Source: Rickettsiales bacterium
GTDB taxonomy: Bacteria; Pseudomonadota; Alphaproteobacteria; G027485855
DNA length: 64,000 nucleotides
Direction of reading: 5' to 3'
NCBI GenBank assembly: GCA_027485855.1
Contig: JAIXQD010000019.1
Span: 1-64,000 of the forward strand
Shown: positions 36,226 through 45,663 of the stretch, piece after piece
How the letters are laid out: each line of letters starts with the position of its first letter
Numbering within the stretch: the stretch's first letter is position 1
The notes under the pieces: generated by a model
Told to the model about the DNA's origin: nothing
The model's database searches: none
Seen by the model: the letters and a program-made list of their open reading frames with translations, nothing else
Position numbers and translations under genes: made by a program

Positions 36226-37067
36226 TAGACAATCGACAGATCGCCGCCGCGACCACCCAAATGACGGAAATATTTTTCGTTGATAAGGTCGGCCTTCACA
36301 ATGACGCACACATCGGTGGTGTTAAACTGCTCGTCAATCACGGCGCCATCGCCAATATAGCAATTGACGCGCAGATAAGCCTTCAGCAGCGGCGGCAGGC
36401 TGTTAAAGCCGGCTTTGGGGTCGATAGCGGCGCGCTCAAGGTGGCGCATATAAACATAGCGATGCGGCAAAGCCGTGACGCACAAACCGGGTGGCGCTTG
36501 ATGATACCAATGCAAATAAGACAGCGGCAAAGCCAGCTCACGCGGGTCGGTGCCATGCAAACTCGCGCAGCCAAATAATAATTGAATATCGTGCAGCACA
36601 ATATAGCTGGCAATGCCGCGCCATAAAAGCTGCATGGAGGCACGGTTACGATAGGCGGCATCAACGCAGCTGCGCCCCAATTCTAAAATCTCACCCGGAT
36701 ATTCGGCCAATTTATCAATGCAAAACTCTTGTGCTGAATAAAAACCGCCCGCCTTCGCCGCCATACTACGGCGAATAAGCCGATAAGTGCCAACCACTGT
36801 ATCGGGGCCACGCGCATGGTCGAGCACCAGCAAATGATCACAATTTTCGTCATAGGCATCAAAATCACGGCCTGCGGCGGCCATGGCGGCGGTGGGGCTG
36901 GCACCCATCTCATGGTAAAATACGCGATAGCGCAATTCTTGTGCGGCAGCGATTTCGGCTTTTGAATGCGCCAAGCGTACCTCTTGCGAGCCCGCAACAA
37001 TGCTAAAATTGCGATCAATGCCGGCAAGAGCCAATTCTGGCGTTACAAGCGCGCGGGCAGACAACAT
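36225..37067 (-). CDS. GNAT-like N-acyltransferase (ornithine-acyl-ACP acyltransferase OlsB / hemolysin-like)
   Basis: 280 residues. Belongs to the OlsB/hemolysin-like acyltransferase family: LRYRVFYHEMGA near residue 45, DENCDHLLVLD near 73, VVGTYRLI near 90, EILELGRSCVDAAYRNRASMQLLWRGIASYI near 125-155 and LFGCASLHGTDP near 165. Would add a 3-hydroxyacyl chain to ornithine, making lyso-ornithine lipid. The ATG at 37067 has AGAGGGAAG before it; the ATG 11 codons earlier does not. Leads the run olsB-olsA-miaB-phoH-ybeY-corC-lnt. Confidence 0.87.
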   Translation of the reverse strand: MLSARALVTPELALAGIDRNFSIVAGSQEVRLAHSKAEIAAAQELRYRVFYHEMGASPTAAMAAAGRDFDAYDENCDHLLVLDHARGPDTVVGTYRLIRRSMAAKAGGFYSAQEFCIDKLAEYPGEILELGRSCVDAAYRNRASMQLLWRGIASYIVLHDIQLLFGCASLHGTDPRELALPLSYLHWYHQAPPGLCVTALPHRYVYMRHLERAAIDPKAGFNSLPPLLKAYLRVNCYIGDGAVIDEQFNTTDVCVIVKADLINEKYFRHLGGRGGDLSIV

Positions 37068-37152
37068 GTGCAACTTCCCTCTTCTTTTGCGCTGCAACAT
37101 AACAGAGCATAAGCCGTTTTTCTAGAGAATTTCAGTAAGCCATAAATCAGCA

Positions 37153-37584
37153 TTAGCTGGCGGCCTTGCCTTGCGGCAATTTGCCGGTACCAAGGCCATA
37201 TTGTTTAGCAAGCTTACTGCGCTGACGCGCATAATTGGGCGCCACCATCGGGTAATCAACCGACAAGCCCCAGCGCTCACGATATTGCTCGGGGGTCATG
37301 TTGTAGCTGGTTTTAAGATGGCGCTTGAGCATTTTTAACTTTTTGCCATCTTCTAAACAGATAATATAATCAGGGAATACCGACTTTTTCGGGTTGGCCG
37401 CCGGCTGTGGCCGCTGCGGTAAGGGCGCGGTTTGCACCACGCCCTGTCCGGCATCGGCAAGGCTGCGATAAACCGCAGCAATTAAATGCGGAACCTCGGC
37501 CACGGCCACATTATTATGGCCCAAATGGGCCGCCACAATTTGCGCCGTGAGTGCCAGAATATCTTCAGCTTTTTGGCTCATCAT
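37153..37584 (-). CDS. MucR/Ros-family transcriptional regulator
   Basis: 143 residues. The C-terminal Ros/MucR zinc-finger-like DNA-binding domain is clear (YIICLEDGKKLKMLKRHLKTSYNMTPEQYRERWGL near 72-107). As in MucR proteins the second metal position is CLED rather than CLEC, so a classical Cys2His2 site is absent from what can be seen. Family members repress or activate envelope, motility and cell-cycle genes by bridging AT-rich promoters. The N-terminal helices (ALTAQIVAAHLGHNNVAVAEVPHLIAAVY) mediate oligomers in relatives. Start: either of two adjacent ATG (37584 or 37581). Confidence 0.92.
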   Translation of the reverse strand: MMSQKAEDILALTAQIVAAHLGHNNVAVAEVPHLIAAVYRSLADAGQGVVQTAPLPQRPQPAANPKKSVFPDYIICLEDGKKLKMLKRHLKTSYNMTPEQYRERWGLSVDYPMVAPNYARQRSKLAKQYGLGTGKLPQGKAAS

Positions 37585-37653
37585 AAATCCGTTTCGGTCT
37601 GTTTATAGCGTTGGCTGAAGCTTGCGTCAAATAATGTTTATAACGCGGCCCGC

Positions 37654-38100
37654 TTAAAGGCTTTTCTGATAAAGCCGTGCATCAATCATGCCTTGTTGGG
37701 TGCGGTAATAAGCGCGCCTGTAGCCAACACGGCTAAAACGAAGCCGCTCATAAAGGGCAATGGCGGGCGCATTATTATCGGCCACCTCCAGCCGCAATAT
37801 TTGCACCGCTTGCGCTTTAAGCTGCGCTTGCATGGCCTCGATAAGCGCCTTGGCCACACCACGGCGCTGGGCAAAGGGCGCCACGGCTAAACTCAGCAAT
37901 TCGGCCTCGTCATCGAGCGCTTGCCAAAAAATATAGCCCGATAAGACGCTTTCCTCGAAACACAGCAAACCATGATAGAGCGGGCTTGCCAGCAATTGCT
38001 GCGCCTCAGCCATGCTCCACTGATTATGCGCAAAGGCTGCGTTTTGCAGCGCCACCATATCGGGCAGAAAAGCAGGGGCGAGCGGAGCAAAGTTAAACAT
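37654..38100 (-). CDS. rimI: Ribosomal protein S18-alanine N-acetyltransferase (RimI-like GNAT)
   Basis: 148-residue GNAT. Acetyl-CoA motif A: LLSLAVAPFAQRRGVAKALIEAMQ near 68-91; motif B: LRLEVADNNAPAIALYERLRFSRVGYRRAYY near 101-130, with NxxAxxLYxxxGF-like pattern. The place right after tsaB (5 bases) supports RimI rather than another GNAT. Acetylates the N-terminus of S18 in E. coli. Confidence 0.9.
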   Translation of the reverse strand: MFNFAPLAPAFLPDMVALQNAAFAHNQWSMAEAQQLLASPLYHGLLCFEESVLSGYIFWQALDDEAELLSLAVAPFAQRRGVAKALIEAMQAQLKAQAVQILRLEVADNNAPAIALYERLRFSRVGYRRAYYRTQQGMIDARLYQKSL

Positions 38101-38105
38101 ATAAA

Positions 38106-38759
38106 TTAATGAGACCGCGCTGTGGTGGGCAAAGTCACATCAGGGGCGCGCAGATAAAATGGCACAGCGGCAAAATCAGCATGCTGTGCATCTGGCATGA
38201 CCGCTATATTGACGGCCATGCTTGTGGCTAAATCTGGCCAATGCGGCGCGGCCAGCTGGCTTTGCGGCAAGGTTAGCGGCACATCAGCCAGCAGGTATAA
38301 TTTTTGGCTAAAAAGCTGCGCCAGCTCTGGGGCCGTGGCAAAAGCAGGCTGGCTTTGCGGCTGATTATGCGCATCAAACAGCTGGTAAAACAGCTCATCC
38401 CTGCGGCTATCAACCACAACCAGCCTTGGTAAATCGGCCGGTAAATGTGCATATTGCCACAACCGCGCTTGAAAACTTGTCACACCCCACAAAGGCAAGC
38501 GCAGCGCCACAGCTAAGCCCTGTGCCGCCGCAAGGCCCACGCGCAAACCGGTAAAACTACCGGGGCCCGTGACCACCGCAATGCGGGCAAGCGCGGTAAA
38601 TGGCACACTGGCTGCCGCCAGCAGCGTTTGCACAAGTGGTAACAACGCCGCATCTTGACCGCGCTGCATCGGCAGATTTTGCTGCGCTAAAATTGCGCCG
38701 GCTTTATCGGCCAGCGCCACAGCACAGCCAGCGCCCGCGCAATCAATGGCGAGCAGCAT
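38106..38759 (-). CDS. tsaB: tRNA N6-threonylcarbamoyladenosine biosynthesis protein TsaB
   Basis: 217 residues, ASKHA-like fold: LLAIDCAGAGCAVAL at the N-terminus, GQDAALLPLVQTLL near 34, VVTGPGSFTGLRVGLAAAQGLA near 63-84 and VVDSRRDELFYQLF near 115. Helper of TsaD in t6A37 synthesis. Coupled to the small upstream membrane-protein gene (TAATG) and to rimI. Confidence 0.95.
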   Translation of the reverse strand: MLLAIDCAGAGCAVALADKAGAILAQQNLPMQRGQDAALLPLVQTLLAAASVPFTALARIAVVTGPGSFTGLRVGLAAAQGLAVALRLPLWGVTSFQARLWQYAHLPADLPRLVVVDSRRDELFYQLFDAHNQPQSQPAFATAPELAQLFSQKLYLLADVPLTLPQSQLAAPHWPDLATSMAVNIAVMPDAQHADFAAVPFYLRAPDVTLPTTARSH

Positions 38760-38941
38760 TATTTTTTATCAGCGGCATCAAGACTGCTTTTAACCAGCCA
38801 GCCAATAAAAGCCAGACACCCCACAAACAAGCCAAGACCCAAATCATAAAAATGGGGGTCACGGCCTGCCTTAATAAGGGCGGCTACGCCCAAAATACCC
38901 GCCAACAGACCTTGCACATAAAGCCAATTTTCTTTACTCAT
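38759..38941 (-). CDS. Small two-helix membrane protein, 60 aa
   Basis: Not recognised by family. Two likely transmembrane helices: WLYVQGLLAGILGVAALIKAG and GLGLFVGCLAFIGWLVKSS, joined by a short RDPHFYDL loop; polar ends (MSKEN, DAADKK). GAGG lies six bases before the ATG, and its stop overlaps the tsaB start, so it is the first gene of a tsaB-rimI transcript. Confidence 0.75.
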   Translation of the reverse strand: MSKENWLYVQGLLAGILGVAALIKAGRDPHFYDLGLGLFVGCLAFIGWLVKSSLDAADKK

Positions 38942-38968
38942 GCCAACCTCGTATTTAGGATTAAATGC

Positions 38969-39595
38969 CTAGCTTAAACCATAAGGGTAAGTTTTGCTGT
39001 CAATCACCCCAGCCTCACGCACCAAACGCAACGCTTTGGCATATTCGGCCAAAAGCTTTAGGGCATAATCGGCACGCCCCCTGATGTATTCATCGTCCTT
39101 GCTGGCGGGTGCGTCGCCCACAAACAGGCCACCGACATTGCGGGCAATCAGATGCTCGGGCAGCCAATTGAGAAAGGCGTTTTTATAGCCACTGATGCGC
39201 AATTCATCGACCACAAAAGCGCCACCCAAACCAGCCGACACGCCAACAATAAGCCCCGCTTTATGGGCAAGGCTGCCATCGGCCGCCAGCAACAAAAAGT
39301 TTTTAAGCCCTGGCGGCACCATGCCCGCCCATTCGGGCGCGACCACCACCACAGCATCGCAGCTGGCCAGCTCTTGGCTGATAGGCAACCATGTGCTGTG
39401 CCAAGGCTCGCTGCCTTTTTTCCACACACCCTCATCCCACAAGGGCAAAGGGTTGCCCGCCAGCGAAAAGCTGAATGTGTCGAGCTGTGGGATAAGCTTA
39501 ACCGCGCGTGCACATAAATATTCGGCCACCCGCGCTGATTGACTATTTTGACGGTGTGAGCCCGCGATAAAACCAATTTTAATGGGCTTAGACAT
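38969..39595 (-). CDS. NADPH-dependent FMN reductase family protein
   Basis: 208 residues, flavodoxin-like: MSKPIKIGFIAGSHRQNSQSARVAEYL at the N-terminus (phosphate loop GSxRxxS), LASCDAVVVVAPEWAGMVPPGLKNFL near 75-100 (the xxPEYN-like flavin loop) and IVGVSAGLGGAFVVDELR near 117. Probably reduces FMN or quinones with NAD(P)H. AGGAG precedes the ATG at 39595; a longer frame lies over the nfu 3' end and is rejected. Follows nfu by 10 bases on the same strand. Confidence 0.88.
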   Translation of the reverse strand: MSKPIKIGFIAGSHRQNSQSARVAEYLCARAVKLIPQLDTFSFSLAGNPLPLWDEGVWKKGSEPWHSTWLPISQELASCDAVVVVAPEWAGMVPPGLKNFLLLAADGSLAHKAGLIVGVSAGLGGAFVVDELRISGYKNAFLNWLPEHLIARNVGGLFVGDAPASKDDEYIRGRADYALKLLAEYAKALRLVREAGVIDSKTYPYGLS

Positions 39596-39605
39596 GCTGT
39601 TCTCC

Positions 39606-40157
39606 TTAATTGACCGCTTCAACAGAATCAACTTCTGGCACATAGTGGCGCAGCATATTTTCTATACCAGATTTGAGCGTGGCGCTACTGCTGGGGCAAC
39701 CAGCACAACTGCCCTTAAGGCGCACATAAACAACACCCTCGGCAAAACGCTCGAAAGTGATATCGCCGCCATCTTGCGCCACAGCGGGGCGCACTCTGCT
39801 ATCGATAATGGCCCTGATTTGCGCGGTGACATCATCGTCATCGAGTGCGGGCAAGGCCTCGGGCGGGGGCGCGTCATCATCCAAAAGCGCGGGTCTGCCA
39901 CTAGTAAAATGGTCCATAATCGCTGCCAGCACCATGGGCTTTAAAATAGTCCAATCTTTGCTGGCGCTTTTACTGACGGTAATAAAATCGGCGCCCAGCA
40001 TAATGCTGTCAACACCATCAATTTTATAAAGGATTTGCGCCAAGGGCGAGCGCGCCTGCTCGGCTTTGGCAATTTCGGTGGTGGCCTGCGCCACAACCCG
40101 CCCTGGCAAAAATTTAAGCGTGGCCGGGTTGGGGGTTTGCTCGGTCATGATAAACAT
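39606..40157 (-). CDS. NfuA/NifU-type iron-sulfur scaffold protein
   Basis: 183 residues. N-terminal Nfu domain (TEQTPNPATLKFLPGRVV near 5), then the NifU C-terminal domain with VAQDGGDITFERFAEGVVYVRLKGSCAGCPSSSATLKSGIENML; CAGC is the Fe-S ligand pair. Carries [4Fe-4S] clusters to target enzymes. AAGGAG nine bases before the ATG at 40157; a longer frame inside trpS is rejected. Four bases after the trpS stop. Confidence 0.95.
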   Translation of the reverse strand: MFIMTEQTPNPATLKFLPGRVVAQATTEIAKAEQARSPLAQILYKIDGVDSIMLGADFITVSKSASKDWTILKPMVLAAIMDHFTSGRPALLDDDAPPPEALPALDDDDVTAQIRAIIDSRVRPAVAQDGGDITFERFAEGVVYVRLKGSCAGCPSSSATLKSGIENMLRHYVPEVDSVEAVN

Positions 40158-40161
40158 AGGA

Positions 40162-41160
40162 TTATACTCCTTTTTGCAGGCCGACAATTTCTTTGATTTC
40201 GGCCAGATGTTTGCCGGCAATGGCTTGCGCGCGGGTGGCACCAATGGCTAACAGCCGGTCAATTTCGGCAGGATCAGCTAAAAGAGCGCGCATTTTTGCG
40301 GTAATCGGCGCCAGATGCGCCACGGCCACCTCGGTGAGGGATTGCTTAAATTGCGCAAAGCTTTGCCCGGCCACATTGGCCAAGGCCTGTTCTTTGCTTT
40401 GATTCAGCAAGGCCGCATAAATGCTGAGCAAATTATCGGCCTCTGGCCTTGGGGCTAAGGCCTCGAGTGTGTCGGGCAAGGGCTCGGGGTCGGTTTTGGC
40501 TTTGCGTATTTTAAGCGCAATGGTGTCGGCATCATCGGTGAGATTGATGCGCGAGTAATCGCTCTCATCGGTTTTGCTCATTTTTTTGCTGCCATCGCGC
40601 AGGCTCATAATGCGAGCGGTGGCGGGGTTGGTGTAAAATTCGGGTAACTGAAAATACTCTTGCCCATATTGCCGATTAAACGCACCCGCCAAATCACGCG
40701 CCAATTCAACATGCTGTTTTTGGTCCTCGCCCACAGGCACATGGGTGGGCTTATAAATTAAAATATCGGCGGCCATCAACACCGGATAGCTGAGCAAGGC
40801 CAGCAGCGCTTGGTCTTTGTTTTTACCGGCCTTGTCTTTAAATTGGGTCATACGATAAAGCCAGCCCAGCGGGGCGATGCTTGAAAAAATCCACGATAAT
40901 TCGGAATGCGCTGGCACGGCCGATTGCGCAAACAAGATACATTTTTGCGGGTCCATGCCGGAGGCAATATAGGCCGCCGCCAGCTCACGCACATTGGCCC
41001 GAAGCTCAGTTGGGTTGGGTTGCTCAGTGAGGGCATGCAAATCGGCTAGAAAAATCACCGGCTCGGCCTTATCTTGCAAAGGCACCCAGTTGCGCAACGC
41101 GCCTAAGTAATTGCCCAAATGCAAATGCCCTGTGGGGCGCATCCCCGATAAAATACGCAT
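40162..41160 (-). CDS. trpS: Tryptophanyl-tRNA synthetase
   Basis: 332 residues, class Ic synthetase. The HIGH-like motif PTGHLHLGNYLGALRNW is near residue 9 and the KMSKS-like KKMSKTDESDYSRINL near 193. YPVLMAADILIYKPTHVPVGEDQKQHVELARDLA near 128-161 is the tryptophan-specific signature. No sign of an extended N-terminus. Followed closely by nfu; murJ ends 64 bases upstream. Confidence 0.98.
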   Translation of the reverse strand: MRILSGMRPTGHLHLGNYLGALRNWVPLQDKAEPVIFLADLHALTEQPNPTELRANVRELAAAYIASGMDPQKCILFAQSAVPAHSELSWIFSSIAPLGWLYRMTQFKDKAGKNKDQALLALLSYPVLMAADILIYKPTHVPVGEDQKQHVELARDLAGAFNRQYGQEYFQLPEFYTNPATARIMSLRDGSKKMSKTDESDYSRINLTDDADTIALKIRKAKTDPEPLPDTLEALAPRPEADNLLSIYAALLNQSKEQALANVAGQSFAQFKQSLTEVAVAHLAPITAKMRALLADPAEIDRLLAIGATRAQAIAGKHLAEIKEIVGLQKGV

Positions 41161-41224
41161 GACCTTCTCCTAACAGAGCGAATATATAGATAAGCCGCAC
41201 ATTTTGCTAGGCCAAGGGCGCGGC

Positions 41225-42802
41225 TTAAGCTTGGGTTTTATCCGTTTTATCGGGCAGCCGGCGCACAAAAGCCTGCCTCAGCTCAGCCACACGCACCGCC
41301 CGCAACAGCAATAAAGACGCGGCATAGGTAACAACGCCCACACCGATTAACAAGCTGGTTGCTAAAACATGGGCGATATTGTGATGCGCGGCATAAAGCC
41401 CCTGCAACAAAGGCAAAAACTGCCACAAAGCCAGCGCCATAAAAATATTGGCTAAAATAAGCCGCGGCAATCTTTGCTTAAAAATTGCATCGGGCGACCA
41501 CAGTTTTTGTTTACGCAATTGCCACAAAAGCAACCCCGCATTAAGCCAGTTGGCCAAAGCATTGGCCAAAGCAATGCCGGTATGGCTAAAATAATTTTGC
41601 AGCCACAGCGACAAGCCCACATTGGCCATAATCGACAACAAGGCCAAACGCACCGGTGTTTTTGTATCGCCCCGCGCAAAAAATGGCGTGGCCCACACTT
41701 TAACCAGCAAAATGGCCGGCAAGCCCAAACTAAAGGCCGCCAAAGTTTTAGCCGTTTGCTGCGTATCGAACGCGCTGAAATTACCATGCTGAAACAGCGT
41801 TTGAATAATCGGCACGCCCGCCACAATGAGGGCTATGGCCGCAGGCACACTAAAGGCCAAAGCAATTTCGATGGCCCGACTGGCAGTGGTTTGCTCACCC
41901 AATACATCGCCCGCCGCCACTTTTTGCGACAGCAGCGGCAACAAGGCCGTTGATAAAGCAATGCCAATCACACCCACGGTCAGCAAATTAAGCCGATCAG
42001 CATAATAAAGGTAAGACACCGCGCCCGTGGCCAGCTGTGAGGCAATCATAGTTGAAACCAGCACATTTATCTGACTAGCGCCTGCACCAAAAGCACTGGG
42101 GCCCATCACCCGCAATAATTGGCGTATTTCTAAACTCAAGCGCGGCCACGGAAAAGCCACCTGCAACCCTGCCCGCCTTGCCGCCACCAACATCCATAAT
42201 AATTGCACCATGCCCGCAATGGTGACGCTCCAAGATAACCAAAAGCCCGCATCTAAACCGGCATGCAGCGCCAATAGCAAAACCACTGTTGCCACCACAT
42301 TAAATAAAATGGGTGCCGCCGCATAAGGCGCAAAACGGCCCACCGCATTGAGGGCCGCCCCCAGCAAAGCTGCCAGCGATATCAGCAATAAATAAATAAA
42401 AGTGATGCGGCCATACTCAACCGCCAGCGCAAATTTTATGGCGTTAGTGGCAAAACCGGGTGCCAATATATTGATAAGCTGCGGCATAAAAATTAAACCC
42501 AAAGCCGTGAGCACCAGCAAAATGGTGCTGAGCCAAGCCAAAGCCTGCTGCATAAAGCCTTGCGCTACCATAAGCCCGCGCTCTTGCCGCAGACGCGTAA
42601 ATAGTGGCACAAAAGCGGTGCTCAGCGCCCCTTCGGCAAACAGCGAGCGAAATAAATTAGGCAAGCGCAGCGCCACTAAAAAAGCGTCCGCAACAGGCCC
42701 CGCGGCCAGCACAATGGCTAGCAACATATCGCGCACAAAGCCCAAAATGCGGCTGGTCAGGGTCAGCCCACCAACCGTAAACAAAGCACGCGCGAGGTTC
42801 AT
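41225..42802 (-). CDS. murJ: Lipid II flippase MurJ
   Basis: 525-residue multi-helix (about 14 TM) MOP-superfamily protein that moves lipid II across the inner membrane. Conserved start TLTSRILGFVRDMLLAIVLAAGPVADAFLVALRLPNLFRSLFAEGALSTAFVPLF with the family's charged residues; EGALSTAFVP near 57 and PSAFGAGASQINVLVSTMIASQL near 235. Overlaps the glnD stop by four bases, the usual alphaproteobacterial order glnD-murJ-trpS. Confidence 0.97.
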   Translation of the reverse strand: MNLARALFTVGGLTLTSRILGFVRDMLLAIVLAAGPVADAFLVALRLPNLFRSLFAEGALSTAFVPLFTRLRQERGLMVAQGFMQQALAWLSTILLVLTALGLIFMPQLINILAPGFATNAIKFALAVEYGRITFIYLLLISLAALLGAALNAVGRFAPYAAAPILFNVVATVVLLLALHAGLDAGFWLSWSVTIAGMVQLLWMLVAARRAGLQVAFPWPRLSLEIRQLLRVMGPSAFGAGASQINVLVSTMIASQLATGAVSYLYYADRLNLLTVGVIGIALSTALLPLLSQKVAAGDVLGEQTTASRAIEIALAFSVPAAIALIVAGVPIIQTLFQHGNFSAFDTQQTAKTLAAFSLGLPAILLVKVWATPFFARGDTKTPVRLALLSIMANVGLSLWLQNYFSHTGIALANALANWLNAGLLLWQLRKQKLWSPDAIFKQRLPRLILANIFMALALWQFLPLLQGLYAAHHNIAHVLATSLLIGVGVVTYAASLLLLRAVRVAELRQAFVRRLPDKTDKTQA

Positions 42803-45594
42803 ACCTCACCCACTTTTGTATCTATGCGCGCTTCCAGCACGGGTAATTCGCGCGCTTCCAGCACGACTCCTTCGCGCGCTTCCAGCACGGCAAGCAGCTT
42901 TTGCCGCAAGGGCTGCTCCAGCAAGCCCAAATCAATTTTCTGGCCACAGGCTTGCACATAAAACACATCAACCGCCATCATGCCAAAGGTTGAGATTTTT
43001 GCGCTGGCAATATCAAGCCCAGCTTCGGCCAAAATTTGTGTAAGGCCATGCAGCAACCCCGGCCGGTCGCGCCCTTGCACCTCAATCACCGTGTGCATGC
43101 GGCTTGCGGCATTGTCAAACAACACCCGCGCATGTATAGGAATATTTTCAGCTCGTTTGGGCCACATATTTTGCCCGCTTTGCGCCCCACCTTGCCAATA
43201 TTGCTCAATTTTTTGCAGCAAGCGCGGTACCGTGCCTTCGGCTTCAAAGCTTTGGCCCGTCACGCTTTGCACCAAAAACACATCGCAGGCAATGCCGTTG
43301 CGCAGTGTAAAAATGCGCGCATCAATAATATTGGCGCCCGCCGCTGCTAATGCGCCCGCAAGGCGGCTAAACAAGCCAGGTGCGTCAGCCGTAATGCAGG
43401 TCACCTCCGTGAGGCTGCGGCTTTTATCGAGCCGCGCCGATAAAGTGAGCGGCACAGCTTTTTGCTGATGCTGTTGCAGCAACCGCGCTTGATAAGCCAA
43501 AGTGGTCACCTCGAAAGCCAACCAATAAGCCGTCACCGCATTGGCCAAATGCGCATCAAGTTCGGCCTCTTCCCAATCGCTGAGCAGCAACGATAACGCA
43601 TGCTGCTTGCCGGCCACATTGGGTGCACGCCCTGCTGCCGCAAGCCCGCCGGTTAGGTGCTCCATACTGCGGGCGTAAAGCTCATGGATGAGACTGGCTT
43701 TCCAAATGGTCCAGCGGTCGGGGCCCACGGCGGCAATGTCGGCCGTGGTTAAAATTGTCAGCAGGCGCAAGCGCTCTGGCGCATTCACCACGGCCAAAAA
43801 ATTGACCAAGGTTTGCGGATCGTCAAGGTCACGCTTAAGCGCCGTATCCGACAACAGCAAATGCCAGCGCACCAGCCACGCCACAAGCTCGGTTTCGGCC
43901 TCGCTAAAACCTAAACGGGGCGCCAGTTTTAAGGCAATTTCGGCCCCTAAAATGGAGTGGTCGCCGCCGCGACCTTTGGCAATATCATGCACAAAAATGG
44001 CCAACAGCAACACAGGATGCTCGGCTTGTGCCACGCGCAAAGCCAATTCATGCGCCAACGGAAAATCGGCTTGGCGCAAGCCTTGCAGCAAGCCATGCAT
44101 ATTATCGACAGCGCGCAACGTGTGCTCATCGACCGTGTAATGGTGATACATATCAAACTGCATTTGCGCCACAATGCGCCCATAATCGGGGATAAGCCGT
44201 TGCAGCACGCCGCAATCGGTCATGGCGCGTAAAATGCGCGCCGGGTTTTGCGCGGTGGTGATTAAATGGCGCAGCGTTTTATTGGCCGTAGCATCAAGCC
44301 GCAAGGCTGGTGCCAAAGTACGAATCTGGAGCGCCAACCAGCGCTGCGTTTGTGGATGAATATTGAGCTTGTGCTTATCGGCCAACACAAAAATATCTAA
44401 GACACGCTGTGGCACATCGGCAAAATCGGTGGCGGCTTTGGCCAAAATCCACCGGCCGGATTGTAGAAATACATCGAGCGGCTTTTGCTCTGGGTGCGGC
44501 TGCACCAATTGCTCGCGCACGCCCTCGGTCAGCCAGCCGACATTACGTGCAATCATGTAGTAATGCTTCATGAGGCGCTCGGCTGCCGGACGGCCTGCCT
44601 CATCGCGCCCCACCCCATCACGCCCCGCCCCATCTCGATAACCCAATTGCAGCGCTAATTTTTGCTGCACATCAAAAGTGAGGCGCTCTTCGGCGCGGCC
44701 CGCGGCAAAATGCACCATGCAGCGCAGCTTCAGCAAATATTGGCGCGCCCGTTGCAGCTGTTGTGCTTCGTCATTGTTAAGCAAGCCTGCCGCAAGCAGC
44801 TCGGCCACAGTGCCAAGGCCGCGCCGATGCCGCGCCAGCCAAAACAACATATGCAAATCGCGGAGCGCGCCCGCCCCTTCTTTAAGGTTGGGCTCAAGCC
44901 GATAGCGCGTATCGCCCGTGGCCTCGATGCGCTTATCGCGCTCATTTATTTTGGCCGCTAAAAATTGTGTCTGGTCATGGGCGAAAACCCGCTGTTGCAA
45001 ACTATGCTGCAAATGCTGTGCGGCCCGCGCATCGCCGGCAATAAAGCGGGCCTCAAGCAAAGCCGTGCGCACCGTGTGGTCGCTTTGCGCCATGCTGATG
45101 GTTTCGGCCAATGTGCGCACTGCATGGCCTAGTTTTAGGTTGAGGTCCCATAAGCAATAAAGCACAAACTCTACCGCGCTGCGGCTGGCGGCTGTGGCGG
45201 CCTTGGGCAACAGAAACAGCACATCAATATCTGAATAGGGCGCCAGCTCGGCACGGCCATAGCCACCCACGGCAATAATTGTAACCGTCTGCGCCGGCGA
45301 CCATAGTTTTTTAGGAAATGGTGTGGGCGGCAAAAGCCTTGCCTGCATCACCGCATAAAGTGCCTGTATCACCAAATCCATCAGCGCGGCATGGCTGGCA
45401 ACATAGGCCTCGCCCGCGCCGATATAGGGCAAATCTTGGGTAAAGCGGTCGCTAAGCACCTCTCGCTGCATGTTAATTATATCTCGCAATGCAGCAACCA
45501 AGGGGGCCCGCTGGCCGCCAAACTGGTCGTAAAGCGCCAAAAGCTGCGATGTCAGCGCGTCAGCACTTGGAAGAATGAAATTATTTTGCGGCAT
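42799..45594 (-). CDS. glnD: Bifunctional uridylyltransferase/uridylyl-removing enzyme (PII sensor)
   Basis: 931 residues. Nucleotidyltransferase domain with GGYGRAELAPYSDIDVLFL near 100; HD domain (HTLRAVDNMHGLL, VFVHDIAKGRGGDHS near 490-550); two C-terminal ACT domains (TEVTCITADAPGLFSRLAGALAAAGANI near 735 and IEVQGRDRPGLLHGLTQILAEAGLDI near 845). Senses glutamine and controls PII proteins. ATG at 45594 preferred over a TTG three codons earlier. Two short repeat expansions interrupt it: a 15-bp type near residue 320 and a 24-bp type at the extreme C-terminus. Confidence 0.97.
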   Translation of the reverse strand: MPQNNFILPSADALTSQLLALYDQFGGQRAPLVAALRDIINMQREVLSDRFTQDLPYIGAGEAYVASHAALMDLVIQALYAVMQARLLPPTPFPKKLWSPAQTVTIIAVGGYGRAELAPYSDIDVLFLLPKAATAASRSAVEFVLYCLWDLNLKLGHAVRTLAETISMAQSDHTVRTALLEARFIAGDARAAQHLQHSLQQRVFAHDQTQFLAAKINERDKRIEATGDTRYRLEPNLKEGAGALRDLHMLFWLARHRRGLGTVAELLAAGLLNNDEAQQLQRARQYLLKLRCMVHFAAGRAEERLTFDVQQKLALQLGYRDGAGRDGVGRDEAGRPAAERLMKHYYMIARNVGWLTEGVREQLVQPHPEQKPLDVFLQSGRWILAKAATDFADVPQRVLDIFVLADKHKLNIHPQTQRWLALQIRTLAPALRLDATANKTLRHLITTAQNPARILRAMTDCGVLQRLIPDYGRIVAQMQFDMYHHYTVDEHTLRAVDNMHGLLQGLRQADFPLAHELALRVAQAEHPVLLLAIFVHDIAKGRGGDHSILGAEIALKLAPRLGFSEAETELVAWLVRWHLLLSDTALKRDLDDPQTLVNFLAVVNAPERLRLLTILTTADIAAVGPDRWTIWKASLIHELYARSMEHLTGGLAAAGRAPNVAGKQHALSLLLSDWEEAELDAHLANAVTAYWLAFEVTTLAYQARLLQQHQQKAVPLTLSARLDKSRSLTEVTCITADAPGLFSRLAGALAAAGANIIDARIFTLRNGIACDVFLVQSVTGQSFEAEGTVPRLLQKIEQYWQGGAQSGQNMWPKRAENIPIHARVLFDNAASRMHTVIEVQGRDRPGLLHGLTQILAEAGLDIASAKISTFGMMAVDVFYVQACGQKIDLGLLEQPLRQKLLAVLEAREGVVLEARELPVLEARIDTKVGEV
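42826..42897. repeat. Three 24-bp repeats at the glnD 3' end
   Basis: Units starting GCGCGCTTCCAGCACG encode three VLEARExx steps at the GlnD C-terminus; the frame stays open, the tail is lengthened. Confidence 0.85.
44606..44640. repeat. 15-bp imperfect repeat inside glnD
   Basis: Two to three CATCRCGCCCCRCCC-like units encode DGAGRDGVGRDEAGR, an insert between the nucleotidyltransferase and HD regions. Confidence 0.65.
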
Positions 45595-45663
45595 TGCTTT
45601 CAAAGTCTAAAGCTCATAGGGTTATGCGGTAGTCTCTCTGATGATTCTTACCACAGGGCTTGC

